Below, in pieces: positions 1-6,203 of a DNA stretch of 7,955 nucleotides. Each line of letters begins with the position of its first letter. Position 1 is the stretch's first letter. A model generated the notes under the pieces. The model did not search any database. It was not told the DNA's origin and was given only the letters and a program-made list of their open reading frames with translations. The position numbers were made by a program, and so were the translations under genes. Source of the stretch: Verrucomicrobiota bacterium (lineage in GTDB: Bacteria > Verrucomicrobiota > Kiritimatiellia > CAIQIC01 > Lenti-01); the NCBI GenBank assembly GCA_003451935.1, contig DMJA01000079.1, positions 1-7,955 of the forward strand, written 5' to 3'.

Positions 1-135
1 CTGTGCATGATGATGCGCGGCGTCGAAAAGCAGAACTCGAGGATGGTGACCTCCGCCATGCTGGGCAGCTTCCACGACTCCGTCGCCACCCGCAACGAAT
101 TCCTGCACCTGTCCCGCCACCGCGCATCCGAATAA
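1..135 (+). CDS. folE: GTP cyclohydrolase I, C-terminal end (partial)
   Basis: This is the last 44 codons of a gene that begins before the window, read in frame 1 and ending at TAA 133-135. FolE converts GTP to 7,8-dihydroneopterin triphosphate, the first step of folate/pterin synthesis, as a cytoplasmic homodecamer. The fragment opens LCMMMRGVEKQNS, continues with TSAMLGSF, and ends near TRNEFLHLSRH, which is the characteristic end of bacterial FolE. Cys2 and Arg6 of the fragment keep the spacing of E. coli Cys181 (a zinc ligand) and Arg185 (active site). These correspondences come from memory of the family. The stop sits 2 bases before the next plus-strand start, so the two genes are probably co-transcribed. 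It has few alternative identities despite its short length. Confidence 0.9.
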   Translation: MCMMMRGVEKQNSRMVTSAMLGSFHDSVATRNEFLHLSRHRASE

Positions 136-137
136 CC

Positions 138-791
138 ATGCTTCGCCGGTTGCTTCCGATCGCCCTGCTTCTCCTGGCCGCGCCTGCGGCGCAGGCCCGC
201 GCGGCGCGCATTCCCCTCGATCCCGCCACGCTCTGCGGCGCATCGATCTTCACCGATGTCGAACAACATGTGGCCCGGGCCGCCACCGCCGCCGGGCTCG
301 CCTTCGTTCCCGATCCGCGCCCCCTGCCTCCGCAGATCATCCTCACGCTCGACACCGCGGATGGCGCCGTGCAGCAACGCAACGGGCTCCTCTTCTGGCG
401 GGGCGACATGCTGCCCGACCAGCTCGCCCCCGGCGAAACCGGCATCCTCGTCCGCAAGCGCCGCGCGCCCGGCGGCACCTGGAAAAACACCCGCGTACGC
501 GAAGGGTTCTCCTTGGCCGCCCACACCAACTTCCTGCCCGTCGCCCGGGCCGGCGCAGGCCTCGCCCTCCCCGCGATGATCATCGAAACCTCTTACCACC
601 TCGGAACCCTCGGCGAGGCCCCAGCGATGCTCGTCCTTTGGCGGACCGCCGAGGAAGACAGCGCGCCCCTCGGCGGCTTCATCGCCCTGCAGTCGCCGCC
701 CCCCGCCCTCCTCGATGCCCTTCAATCGCGCCTGGCCCCCTTCGCAAGCCAAGCCGCCTGGGCTGCCGAATTCGACGCCCTCTCCCGCTGA
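138..791 (+). CDS. Secreted protein of unknown function, 217 aa
   Basis: I do not recognise this family. The ATG at 138 is chosen because it directly starts a good signal peptide: MLRR, then a hydrophobic run PIALLLLAAPAA, with a likely signal peptidase I site after Ala20 (AQA|RA). Longer readings in this frame would overlap folE. There is no lipobox cysteine, so a soluble periplasmic or exported protein is likely. The mature part of about 197 residues has one Cys (33), no further membrane segment and no repeat. Visible stretches include QIILTLDTADGAV (66-78), NGLLFWRGD (82-90), a basic patch VRKRRAPGG (105-113) and an Ala-rich C-terminal helix (about 190-215). No Shine-Dalgarno sequence is evident. 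Translation may be coupled to folE, whose stop lies 2 bases upstream. It ends tail-to-tail with bamA. That it is a real gene is fairly sure from the signal peptide, the folE junction and the clean frame. Its function is unknown. Confidence 0.75.
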   Translation: MLRRLLPIALLLLAAPAAQARAARIPLDPATLCGASIFTDVEQHVARAATAAGLAFVPDPRPLPPQIILTLDTADGAVQQRNGLLFWRGDMLPDQLAPGETGILVRKRRAPGGTWKNTRVREGFSLAAHTNFLPVARAGAGLALPAMIIETSYHLGTLGEAPAMLVLWRTAEEDSAPLGGFIALQSPPPALLDALQSRLAPFASQAAWAAEFDALSR

Positions 792-887
792 TTATTCCAC
801 GCCCGCCATGGAAACGCGTTTCGCGGGTTTTCCACGGTGTGGAAAACCGCCGGGCCGGACACGGCCGGCAACGGGGCCAACCGGGAC
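792..887. other. Tail-to-tail intergenic gap rich in inverted repeats
   Basis: This gap separates the stops of two convergent genes and codes for nothing I can support. From left to right it holds: an inverted pair TTCCA (795-799) / TGGAA (809-813); a perfect 12-base palindrome GAAACGCGTTTC (811-822); a strong hairpin (823-850, listed separately); and a weaker GC-rich inverted repeat (849-856 with 863-869, one bulged G) that overlaps the hairpin and so could form only as an alternative. The TTCCA/TGGAA pairing recurs in the hairpin at 830-834 and 840-844. The density of symmetry suggests transcription termination from both sides, or a dispersed intergenic repeat. Confidence 0.6.
823..850. terminator. 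Candidate bidirectional terminator hairpin
   Basis: Bases 823-835 pair with 839-850 around a 3-base loop (GGT). This gives 12 base pairs with one bulged G near the base of the stem, and the inner eight pairs (TTTTCCAC / GTGGAAAA) are perfect. It lies between two convergent stops, 31 bases after one gene and 37 bases after the other, which is the expected place for a shared terminator. There is no T-run on the outer side of either arm. If it terminates, it would do so as an intrinsic hairpin without a U-tract or with Rho help. It could also be a protein-binding palindrome or a repeat element. Confidence 0.5.
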
Positions 888-3209
888 CTAATAGGTATAG
901 CCAATGAAGAAGTTGAAGCGGCCGCCGTCGCCGAGCATGTCGTCGGTATTGATGGGCCAGGCGTAGTCGAGCTGGATGGGGAATCCGGGGAAGTCGAGGC
1001 GCACGCCGACGCCATAGCCATCGCAGTATTCGCCGTCGCCGACGAAGGGCTCGTCGGGATCCTTGCCGAAAATATCCTGCCAGACGATGCCTCCGTCGTA
1101 GAACGCCGCCAGGCGGACGTTGTCCACCACGGGAATCGTGTATTCCAGGGTGAAGGTCGCCGCGGACCGGCCGCCGATGGTCTCGCCGTTCTCGTCCTTC
1201 GGGCCGACCTTCCGGTACTTGAAGGCGCGGACCGTCCGCGGGCCACCCATGAACAGGCGGTCGAAGATCGGTACGCGGTCCGAATCGCCGTATTCCTCGA
1301 TGGTGGCCGCCCAGCCGCGCAGGCTGAGCACGTGCTCGAACCACAGCGGAACATGCTGCGCGGCGGTCAGCCGGAATTCGTAGGTGTCCGAATCGCCGCC
1401 GAACGGGCCGCCGGCGAGCGTGGCCGAGGCCACGCCGCGGAAGCCGCGCGTGGGAAGGAACGTGTTGTTTCGGGTGTCGCGGATCAGCTGGAGGCTGCCA
1501 TAGCTCTTGAGGCGGCCACCCTCCTCCGCCAGGATCCATTCGCTGGCGTTGGTGGCCACGTTGCGGATCTCGATGTCTTCCAGGCCGTAGATCCAGTTGA
1601 TGCGGTTGAAGGTGAACAGCGGCTTGCCCAGCGTGAGGGAGCCGCCGGTGTTGATCTGGTCGTATTCGTCGCTCAGGAACCGCGAGTCGTGCCGGAACAG
1701 GTCCAGGCCCAGCGAGAGCCGCCGGTTCAGGAACCACGGCTCGGTCAGCGAAAACTCCAGCCGCGAGCTCTTATCGCCGGCCTCCGCGTGCAGGCGCAGC
1801 TTCTGCCCGCCGCCCTGGAAATGCGGCCACCCGAACAAATCGAAGTTGCCCACCTCCAGCGTGACCTGGCCCACGATCTTCTCGATGCTCGAAAAGCCCA
1901 CGCCGACCTGGAACTCGCCCGTCCGCTTCTCCTCGACGTCGAAGATCAGGTTGTAGCGGTTCGAAACCGCGGTGCTTTCCGGATAGCTGCTGACGAAGGA
2001 GAAATAGTTCAGGTTCCGCACCCGGTTCTCGCTCGAGCGGATCTTCACCTCGTTGTAAACGTCCCCCGGGGCCACGCCGATTTCCCGCCGGATGACCTTG
2101 TCCTTCGTCTGGGCATTGCCGTGGATCTCGATGTTCTGGATGGTGGCCAGCGTGCCTTCCGCGACCTGGTAGGCCACGGCCGCGGTGGCCGCGTTCGTGT
2201 CCAGGACCACGCGCGGCTCGACCTCCGTGTGGATGTAGCCGCGCGATCCATAGAAATCCCGGATGTTCTGGGCGCTGCGTTCGATCCCGGCCAGCGATGC
2301 GACCGCGGCCACCGGCGCCACCACGCCGCGCGCCACCTCGTTGCTGGCGAACAATGCCAGGCCGTCGATGCGCCAGCGGTCCAGCACATAGGCCGGACCT
2401 TCCTGCACCTCGATGGTGATGGCGATCTTCTTCGGACCCACGTATTCGAGGGTCGGCTCGCGCACCACCGCCCCGAGATAGCCCTGGTCCATGAACACCT
2501 TGCGGACCGCCTCGCGGTCGGCCAGCAGGATTCCGGGCTCGTACATGCCGGCGGTGCCGAACAGCCAGGCGAATGGGTGCAGGATGGAGCGCCGCGTCTG
2601 CTTCATCACCTTCAGGAGCTGCTTGGCGCGCACATGCCGGTTGCCCTTGAACCGGATCTGGCTGATGACTGCGGGCCGCCCTTCCTTCACCTGGATGTCC
2701 ACGTCCGTGAACTCGGGGGAATCCTTGACCGGCTTCAAGGTCCAGGACACCTTCGCTTCGGGATAGAAATCCTTGCGATAGTCGTCGCGGACCTTCTGGG
2801 CCTTCTGCCCCAGCAGCGCATCGTCCACGCGGTCGCCCACGCCGATCTCCATCAGCGTCCGCACCTTCTTGTTGCCCAGGCGCTCCGCGCCCGAGACCCG
2901 CAGCGTGCGGATCTTTGGCCGCCCCGCCACCCGGAACAGGAGGATCACGCCGCCGTCCGCGGCCGGTTCCACCCGCGCTTCCGCATACGAATAGGCCCCC
3001 GAGCGCTGCAGCGCCCGGATGTCCTCGGACAGGGCGGACGAATCCAGTTCCTGGCCGACGCGCGCGCCGATCTGGGCCAGCACTTGCTCCGCGCTGATCG
3101 GCACCTCGCCCACGGGGGCGACGCGGATGTCGCGGATCGGCGCCGCCACCGCGGCCGCCGCCACCGCGAAGACCGCGGCCAGCGGCCCAAGGATCCGGCG
3201 CAGGCTCAT
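888..3209 (-). CDS. bamA: Outer membrane protein assembly factor BamA
   Basis: BamA (Omp85 family) is the central outer-membrane protein that folds and inserts beta-barrel proteins. The 773-residue product has a signal peptide (residues 1-23, cleavage near AVAA|PI), about five POTRA domains (roughly 25-95, 96-177, 178-275, 276-353, 354-428) and a 16-strand-type barrel from about 430. Recognisable points are IRTLRVSGAERLG and RFKGNRHV at POTRA starts, IEIHGNAQTKDKVIRREI in the last POTRA, EPWF (490-493), DTRNNTFLPTRGF (578-590) and a C-terminal beta-signal ending FFIGYTY. The usual VRGF motif of loop 6 reads VRAF here (660-663). Length is close to the family norm (about 810 in E. coli). The start ATG overlaps the dnaB stop (ATGA) and has a GGAGG 7 bases upstream, so translation is coupled to dnaB. 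No skp/ompH, lpxD or fabZ follows, unlike the usual proteobacterial context. A TamA-type Omp85 is less likely, given five POTRAs. Confidence 0.95.
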   Translation of the reverse strand: MSLRRILGPLAAVFAVAAAAVAAPIRDIRVAPVGEVPISAEQVLAQIGARVGQELDSSALSEDIRALQRSGAYSYAEARVEPAADGGVILLFRVAGRPKIRTLRVSGAERLGNKKVRTLMEIGVGDRVDDALLGQKAQKVRDDYRKDFYPEAKVSWTLKPVKDSPEFTDVDIQVKEGRPAVISQIRFKGNRHVRAKQLLKVMKQTRRSILHPFAWLFGTAGMYEPGILLADREAVRKVFMDQGYLGAVVREPTLEYVGPKKIAITIEVQEGPAYVLDRWRIDGLALFASNEVARGVVAPVAAVASLAGIERSAQNIRDFYGSRGYIHTEVEPRVVLDTNAATAAVAYQVAEGTLATIQNIEIHGNAQTKDKVIRREIGVAPGDVYNEVKIRSSENRVRNLNYFSFVSSYPESTAVSNRYNLIFDVEEKRTGEFQVGVGFSSIEKIVGQVTLEVGNFDLFGWPHFQGGGQKLRLHAEAGDKSSRLEFSLTEPWFLNRRLSLGLDLFRHDSRFLSDEYDQINTGGSLTLGKPLFTFNRINWIYGLEDIEIRNVATNASEWILAEEGGRLKSYGSLQLIRDTRNNTFLPTRGFRGVASATLAGGPFGGDSDTYEFRLTAAQHVPLWFEHVLSLRGWAATIEEYGDSDRVPIFDRLFMGGPRTVRAFKYRKVGPKDENGETIGGRSAATFTLEYTIPVVDNVRLAAFYDGGIVWQDIFGKDPDEPFVGDGEYCDGYGVGVRLDFPGFPIQLDYAWPINTDDMLGDGGRFNFFIGYTY

Positions 3210-4645
3210 ATCCGCCCCTCCGCGTCTTCCGCGGTCGAGGCGTCCACGCCCCCCTCCATCCCGCGGTTCTCGAACCGCGTGAAGCTCTCCTCGAAATTCA
3301 GATGCACCTCGCCGGTCGGCCCGTTGCGGTGCTTGGCGATGTCCACGATGGCCAGCCGCTGGTCGGCGGCTTCCGGATCGTTCTTGTAGCGGCTCGGCCG
3401 CCGCAACAGCATCACCACGTCCGCGTCCTGCTCGATCGCGCCCGAATCGCGCAGATCCGACAACTTGGGAATCGCGGACTTCGAATCGCGCGTTTCCGGC
3501 GCGCGGCTCAGCTGGCTCAGCACCAGCACCGGCACCTTCAGCTCCTTGGCCATGCCCTTGAGGGCCTGCGAAATCGCGGCGGTTTCCCGTTGCCGCCCCT
3601 CCGCCGCGAACTTGGAGAAGTTCATCAGCTGCAGATAGTCCACGACGATGAGCTGCACGTCGTACTTCCGCTTCAGGCGGCGCGCGCGGGCCCGCAGGTC
3701 CAGCGCCTCCAGGCCGGCGGTGTCGTCCACGTAGATCGGCGCCTTGCCCAGCTTGTCCATCGCCCCCATCAGCAGCCCGTGTTGCTCCGTGCCCACATTG
3801 CCCGTGGCCAGCAGCTGCGCCGGCACGCGCGCCCGGCAGCAGATCATGCGGCGGACGAGCGATTCGGCGGACATCTCCAGGCTGAAGACCGCGACCGGCC
3901 GCGGCGGCTGGTTGCGCTCGCCCAGCGCCACGTTCTCGGCGATGTTCAGCGCCAGCGAAGTCTTGCCCATGGAGGGGCGCGCCGCCAGCACAATCAGATC
4001 GCCCCGCTGCATCCCCAACAGCTTGTGGTCGATGTCGAGATAGCCCGTGGAAACCCCCGTGAGGCCCTTCTTCTCGGAGATCAGCTTTTCGATCTCCTTG
4101 GCCTCCTCCTTGATGAGCTGCTCCCAGGTGCGTTCGGTGGCCATGCGCTTCTCGCTCAGGCTGAAGAAGGCCTCCTCCGCCGTGCTCAAAAGCGATTCCG
4201 CCTCGACATCCCCGCGGTAGCAGTCTTCCGTCACCACGCGGGCGGCATCGATGATGCGCCGCAGCAGATGGTTTTCGTAGACGCGCTGGATGTAGTATTC
4301 GGCGTGGGCCGTCGTGGGCGTGCCGCCGATCAGGCGCGCCAGCTCGTCCTCGCCCCCCACGCTTTCCAGGCGCCCCGTTTCGCGGAGGCGCTCGGCCACC
4401 GTGACGAAATCGACCGGCTTGCGATCGCCGTGCAGGGCCAGCATCGTCTCGAAGAGGCTCTGGTGGCTCTGCACATGGAACGAGGCCGGTGAAATCTGCC
4501 GTTCGATGCACAGGTCGAGGACGCGGGCGGCGTCCTGCAACGCGCAACCCAGCACCGCCCGCTCGGCCTCCTCGCTGTGCGGCGGGACGCGGTCTCCGGA
4601 ACGGGGCGTCCGGGCGCCCGATCCCGCCTCTCCCGCTCCGGCCAT
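3206..4645 (-). CDS. dnaB: Replicative DNA helicase DnaB
   Basis: DnaB is the ring-shaped hexameric 5'-3' helicase that unwinds DNA at the replication fork and recruits primase. The 479-residue product has the N-terminal helical domain (about 22-125, starting PPHSEEAERAVLG), a linker helix region (about 150-195) and a RecA-type motor (about 196-460). Walker A is ARPSMGKT (222-229), the catalytic glutamate region is FSLEMS (254-259), Walker B is QLIVVDYLQLM (331-341), LSDLRDSGAIEQDADVV (395-411) is the family signature, and KHRNGPTG (438-445) carries the arginine-finger region. Length matches the family (about 440-480), and no intein or frameshift is visible. The ATG at 4645 gives the expected N-terminus, with AGGGGGG 6 bases upstream. 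The frame stays open to about 4897, but that extension lies inside rplI and is basic, non-DnaB-like sequence. The gene starts 11 bases after the rplI stop and overlaps bamA by 4 bases. A short acidic tail (462-479) follows the motor. Confidence 0.97.
   Translation of the reverse strand: MAGAGEAGSGARTPRSGDRVPPHSEEAERAVLGCALQDAARVLDLCIERQISPASFHVQSHQSLFETMLALHGDRKPVDFVTVAERLRETGRLESVGGEDELARLIGGTPTTAHAEYYIQRVYENHLLRRIIDAARVVTEDCYRGDVEAESLLSTAEEAFFSLSEKRMATERTWEQLIKEEAKEIEKLISEKKGLTGVSTGYLDIDHKLLGMQRGDLIVLAARPSMGKTSLALNIAENVALGERNQPPRPVAVFSLEMSAESLVRRMICCRARVPAQLLATGNVGTEQHGLLMGAMDKLGKAPIYVDDTAGLEALDLRARARRLKRKYDVQLIVVDYLQLMNFSKFAAEGRQRETAAISQALKGMAKELKVPVLVLSQLSRAPETRDSKSAIPKLSDLRDSGAIEQDADVVMLLRRPSRYKNDPEAADQRLAIVDIAKHRNGPTGEVHLNFEESFTRFENRGMEGGVDASTAEDAEGRI
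3217..3221 (-). promoter_or_regulatory. Ribosome binding site of bamA
   Basis: Read on the minus strand this is GGAGG, 7 bases before the bamA ATG and inside the last codons of dnaB. Together with the 4-base stop/start overlap it fixes the bamA start and suggests coupled or re-initiating translation. Confidence 0.7.
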
Positions 4646-4656
4646 GCCTCGCCCCC

Positions 4657-5142
4657 CTACTCCGCTTTCGCGGAGCCTTCGGCGGCCTTCTCGGCGACGA
4701 CCTTCACCTTCAGCTTGCCGCGAACCTCGGGATGGAGGCTCAGCAGGGCCTCGTGTTCGCCCAGCGACTTGAAGGGTTCGTGCATCGCCAGCTGCTTCTT
4801 CTGGAGCTCGATGCCTTCCGCCGCCAGCTTCGCCAGCACGTCGCCCGCGCTGACCGAGCCAAACAGCCGTCCGTCGGCGTTCGCCTTCACGGAGCACGTC
4901 AGCGTCATCTTCTCCAGCTTCTGGAGCAGCGCCTCGGCCTCTTCCTTCTCCTTCGAGAGACGGACCACGGCCTCCGCGCGCTTCTTCTCGATCAACCGCT
5001 TGGTCCCGGCGGTCATCGTCGTCGCCAGCTTTTGCGGGAACAGGAAGTTCCGCGCATAGCCCGACCGGACGCGGCAGGCATCTCCGGAGCGTCCCAGCTC
5101 CGGCACATCCTCCAGCAAAATCACTTCAATGGATTTACCCAT
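4657..5142 (-). CDS. rplI: 50S ribosomal protein L9
   Basis: L9 binds 23S rRNA near the L1 stalk and reaches out from the ribosome; it influences frame maintenance. The 161-residue product shows the two-domain form: an N-terminal rRNA-binding domain (IEVILLEDVPELGRSGD, then VRSGYARNFLFPQKLA, about 5-40), a long connecting helix rich in Glu/Lys (about 45-80) and the C-terminal domain with GRLFGSVSAGDV (91-103) and GEHEALLSLHPEV (128-140). It is slightly longer than the E. coli protein (149) because of a 10-residue Ala/Glu/Lys tail. The ATG at 5142 is preferred: AGG lies 8 bases upstream and the N-terminus fits the family. An in-frame GTG at 5151 would add three residues but sits only 3 bases from AAGGA. 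The gene lies 24 bases after rpsR and 11 before dnaB, in the same operon. Confidence 0.95.
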   Translation of the reverse strand: MGKSIEVILLEDVPELGRSGDACRVRSGYARNFLFPQKLATTMTAGTKRLIEKKRAEAVVRLSKEKEEAEALLQKLEKMTLTCSVKANADGRLFGSVSAGDVLAKLAAEGIELQKKQLAMHEPFKSLGEHEALLSLHPEVRGKLKVKVVAEKAAEGSAKAE

Positions 5143-5150
5143 GGCACACA

Positions 5151-5159
5151 CCTGTCCTT
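5151..5159 (-). promoter_or_regulatory. Ribosome binding region of rplI
   Basis: On the minus strand this reads AAGGACAGG. The AGG ends 8 bases before the ATG at 5142, while AAGGA is only 3 bases before the alternative GTG (5151-5149). The spacing argues for the ATG as the true start. Confidence 0.5.
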
Positions 5160-5166
5160 CCGCCGC

Positions 5167-5412
5167 CTACGGCAGCAATCCCATCACCCGCGCGCGACGG
5201 ATCGCGCGTTTCACCTGGCGCTGCTGCTTCGAGTTCGCCCCGGTGACGCGTCCCGGAACGATCTTGCCGCGCTCGGTCATGAACTTGCGCAGGAATTCAT
5301 AATCGCGGTAGTCCACCACCTGGTCGGCCTTGAGCAGGCGCGTCCGCGTCCGCCCGAGTTCGTCCGTCTTCGCCTCGCGGCGCGGGGCCCGTTTCGTCTT
5401 TTTCTTTATCAT
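5167..5412 (-). CDS. rpsR: 30S ribosomal protein S18
   Basis: S18 is a small-subunit protein that binds 16S rRNA in the platform as a heterodimer with S6. The 81-residue product has a basic N-terminus (MIKKKTKRAPRR), the conserved DYRDYEFLRKFMTERGKIVPGRVTG (about 34-58) and QRQVKRAIRRARVMGLLP at the C-terminus. Length is normal. It has no cysteine, so it is a zinc-independent S18 rather than the form with N-terminal zinc ligands. The ATG at 5412 has GGAG 10 bases upstream, a little farther than usual. It lies 18 bases after ssb and 24 before rplI. Its partner S6 is encoded two genes upstream, so both halves of the S6:S18 dimer are made from one transcript. Confidence 0.97.
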   Translation of the reverse strand: MIKKKTKRAPRREAKTDELGRTRTRLLKADQVVDYRDYEFLRKFMTERGKIVPGRVTGANSKQQRQVKRAIRRARVMGLLP

Positions 5413-5430
5413 ATGCTTGCTGCTCCGTGT

Positions 5431-5871
5431 TTAAAAGGGAATGTCTTCGTCGGTCGCGGGCTTCGCCAGCGGTTCGTCGTAGGCCGCCGGCGCGGCGGAC
5501 GCGGCCGGGGCGGTGTCGCGCACGGCCCCGTCGCGGCGGGGGCCGCTCAGGAATTGCACGCGCTCCGCGCGCACCTTCAGGCGGGTGCGCTTCTGCCCCG
5601 TCTCCTTGTCGTCCCAGCTGTCCAGCTGCAGGCGCCCCTCGATGAAGAGGGGCGAACCCTTCGCCAAATACTGCTGGCAGGTCTCCGCCTGCCGGTCCCA
5701 GACATCCACGTCCAGGAAGACGGTCTTCTCGACCTTCTCTCCGGCCTTGTTCTGGTAGGACTCGTTGACGGCCAGGCGAAGCGTGGAAACCGCCGTTCCC
5801 GACGGCGTCCGGCGCACTTCGGGATCCTGCGTGAGGTTCCCGATCAGCATCACCTTATTTAGCGACGCCAT
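5431..5871 (-). CDS. ssb: Single-stranded DNA-binding protein SSB
   Basis: SSB coats single-stranded DNA during replication, repair and recombination and recruits partner proteins through its C-terminal tip. The 146-residue product begins MASLNKVMLIGNLTQDPEVR, the start of the bacterial SSB OB-fold (about 1-108), with WDRQAETCQQYLAKGSPLFIEGRL in the core. A short Ala/Pro-rich linker (about 112-140) leads to the acidic tip DEDIPF, the form of the tail that binds partner proteins. The linker is shorter than in E. coli SSB (178 residues). It starts inside the last codons of rpsF (17-base overlap), with AAGGAG 7 bases before its ATG. Its place between rpsF and rpsR is the common bacterial arrangement; E. 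coli has the SSB-related priB in that slot. The neighbouring DnaB acts at the same fork. Confidence 0.97.
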   Translation of the reverse strand: MASLNKVMLIGNLTQDPEVRRTPSGTAVSTLRLAVNESYQNKAGEKVEKTVFLDVDVWDRQAETCQQYLAKGSPLFIEGRLQLDSWDDKETGQKRTRLKVRAERVQFLSGPRRDGAVRDTAPAASAAPAAYDEPLAKPATDEDIPF

Positions 5872-6190
5872 CGTCCAACTCCTTTTTCTTCGCCAGCGGC
5901 ACCACGGCGGGGGCCGACACCACCTGGACGCGGAACACCTGGTCGTCGAGCTTCAGGCGCGCCTGCAAGGCCGCCACCTTGTCGCCCGCCAACTGGAAGG
6001 CGATCAGCCCGTAGTGGCCACCCTGCTGCTTCTGCATCGGGCGGGCGAACTCGCGCTTGCCCAACCGCGTGCTGCTGGTGACTTTTCCGCCCAGCTTCTC
6101 GATTTCCGCCCGGACGGCCTCGACCGCGCCATCCCAGTCCGTTTCCTTCAGGCTTTCCCGAAAGATGATCATCGCCTCGTATTTATTCAC
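5855..6190 (-). CDS. rpsF: 30S ribosomal protein S6
   Basis: S6 is a small-subunit platform protein that binds 16S rRNA together with S18. The 111-residue product has the ferredoxin-like S6 fold: NKYEAMIIFRESL (2-14) as the first strand, a central helix (about 20-34), LGKREFARPMQKQQGGHYGLIAFQL (about 43-67), then a helix and the strand FRVQVVSAP (86-94). The start is GTG at 6190, as no ATG fits the N-terminus. It is fixed by GAGGAGG 6 bases upstream and by the family-typical YEAMIIF right after it. A Lys/Asp tail ends the protein, and the TAA lies within the start of ssb. It begins 11 bases after pth, and the pth TGA is part of its ribosome binding site. Confidence 0.96.
   Translation of the reverse strand: MNKYEAMIIFRESLKETDWDGAVEAVRAEIEKLGGKVTSSTRLGKREFARPMQKQQGGHYGLIAFQLAGDKVAALQARLKLDDQVFRVQVVSAPAVVPLAKKKELDDGVAK
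5879..5884 (-). promoter_or_regulatory. Ribosome binding site of ssb
   Basis: On the minus strand this is AAGGAG, 7 bases before the ssb ATG. It lies wholly inside the rpsF coding sequence, so ribosomes finishing rpsF pass over it. This supports the chosen start and suggests coupled translation of S6 and SSB. Confidence 0.75.
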
Positions 6191-6196
6191 TTCCTG

Positions 6197-6203
6197 CCTC
6201 CTC
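6197..6203 (-). promoter_or_regulatory. Ribosome binding site of rpsF, overlapping the pth stop
   Basis: On the minus strand this is GAGGAGG, 6 bases before the GTG start of rpsF. Its first two bases are the last two of the pth TGA stop (TGAGGAGG). This is the strongest Shine-Dalgarno match in the window and it decides the non-ATG start. Confidence 0.8.

Noticed and set aside
256..579. Second plus-strand frame inside the secreted-protein gene
   Set aside because: It is a Pro/Ser/Arg-rich out-of-frame shadow with no start context. The frame with the signal peptide is the better gene.
837..3389. Plus-strand open frame of about 850 codons opposite bamA
   Set aside because: It is antisense to a clear bamA and is rich in Arg/His/Leu/Val/Asp/Gln runs typical of the reverse complement of a GC-rich gene. 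It has no recognisable domain and crosses into dnaB. It is an effect of codon bias.
4646..4897. N-terminal extension of DnaB by 84 residues
   Set aside because: The frame stays open but the added residues are basic, low-complexity and inside rplI. The ATG at 4645 gives a normal DnaB N-terminus.
3302..5862. Further long plus-strand open frames opposite dnaB, rplI, rpsR and ssb (3302-4492 and 4489-5862)
   Set aside because: They lie antisense to well-identified genes, ignore gene boundaries and have shadow-type composition.
6191..6201. S6:S18-binding leader RNA before rpsF
   Set aside because: This regulatory motif is known before rpsF in many bacteria, but only 11 bases separate pth and rpsF here. 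I could not make out a convincing structure in the end of pth.
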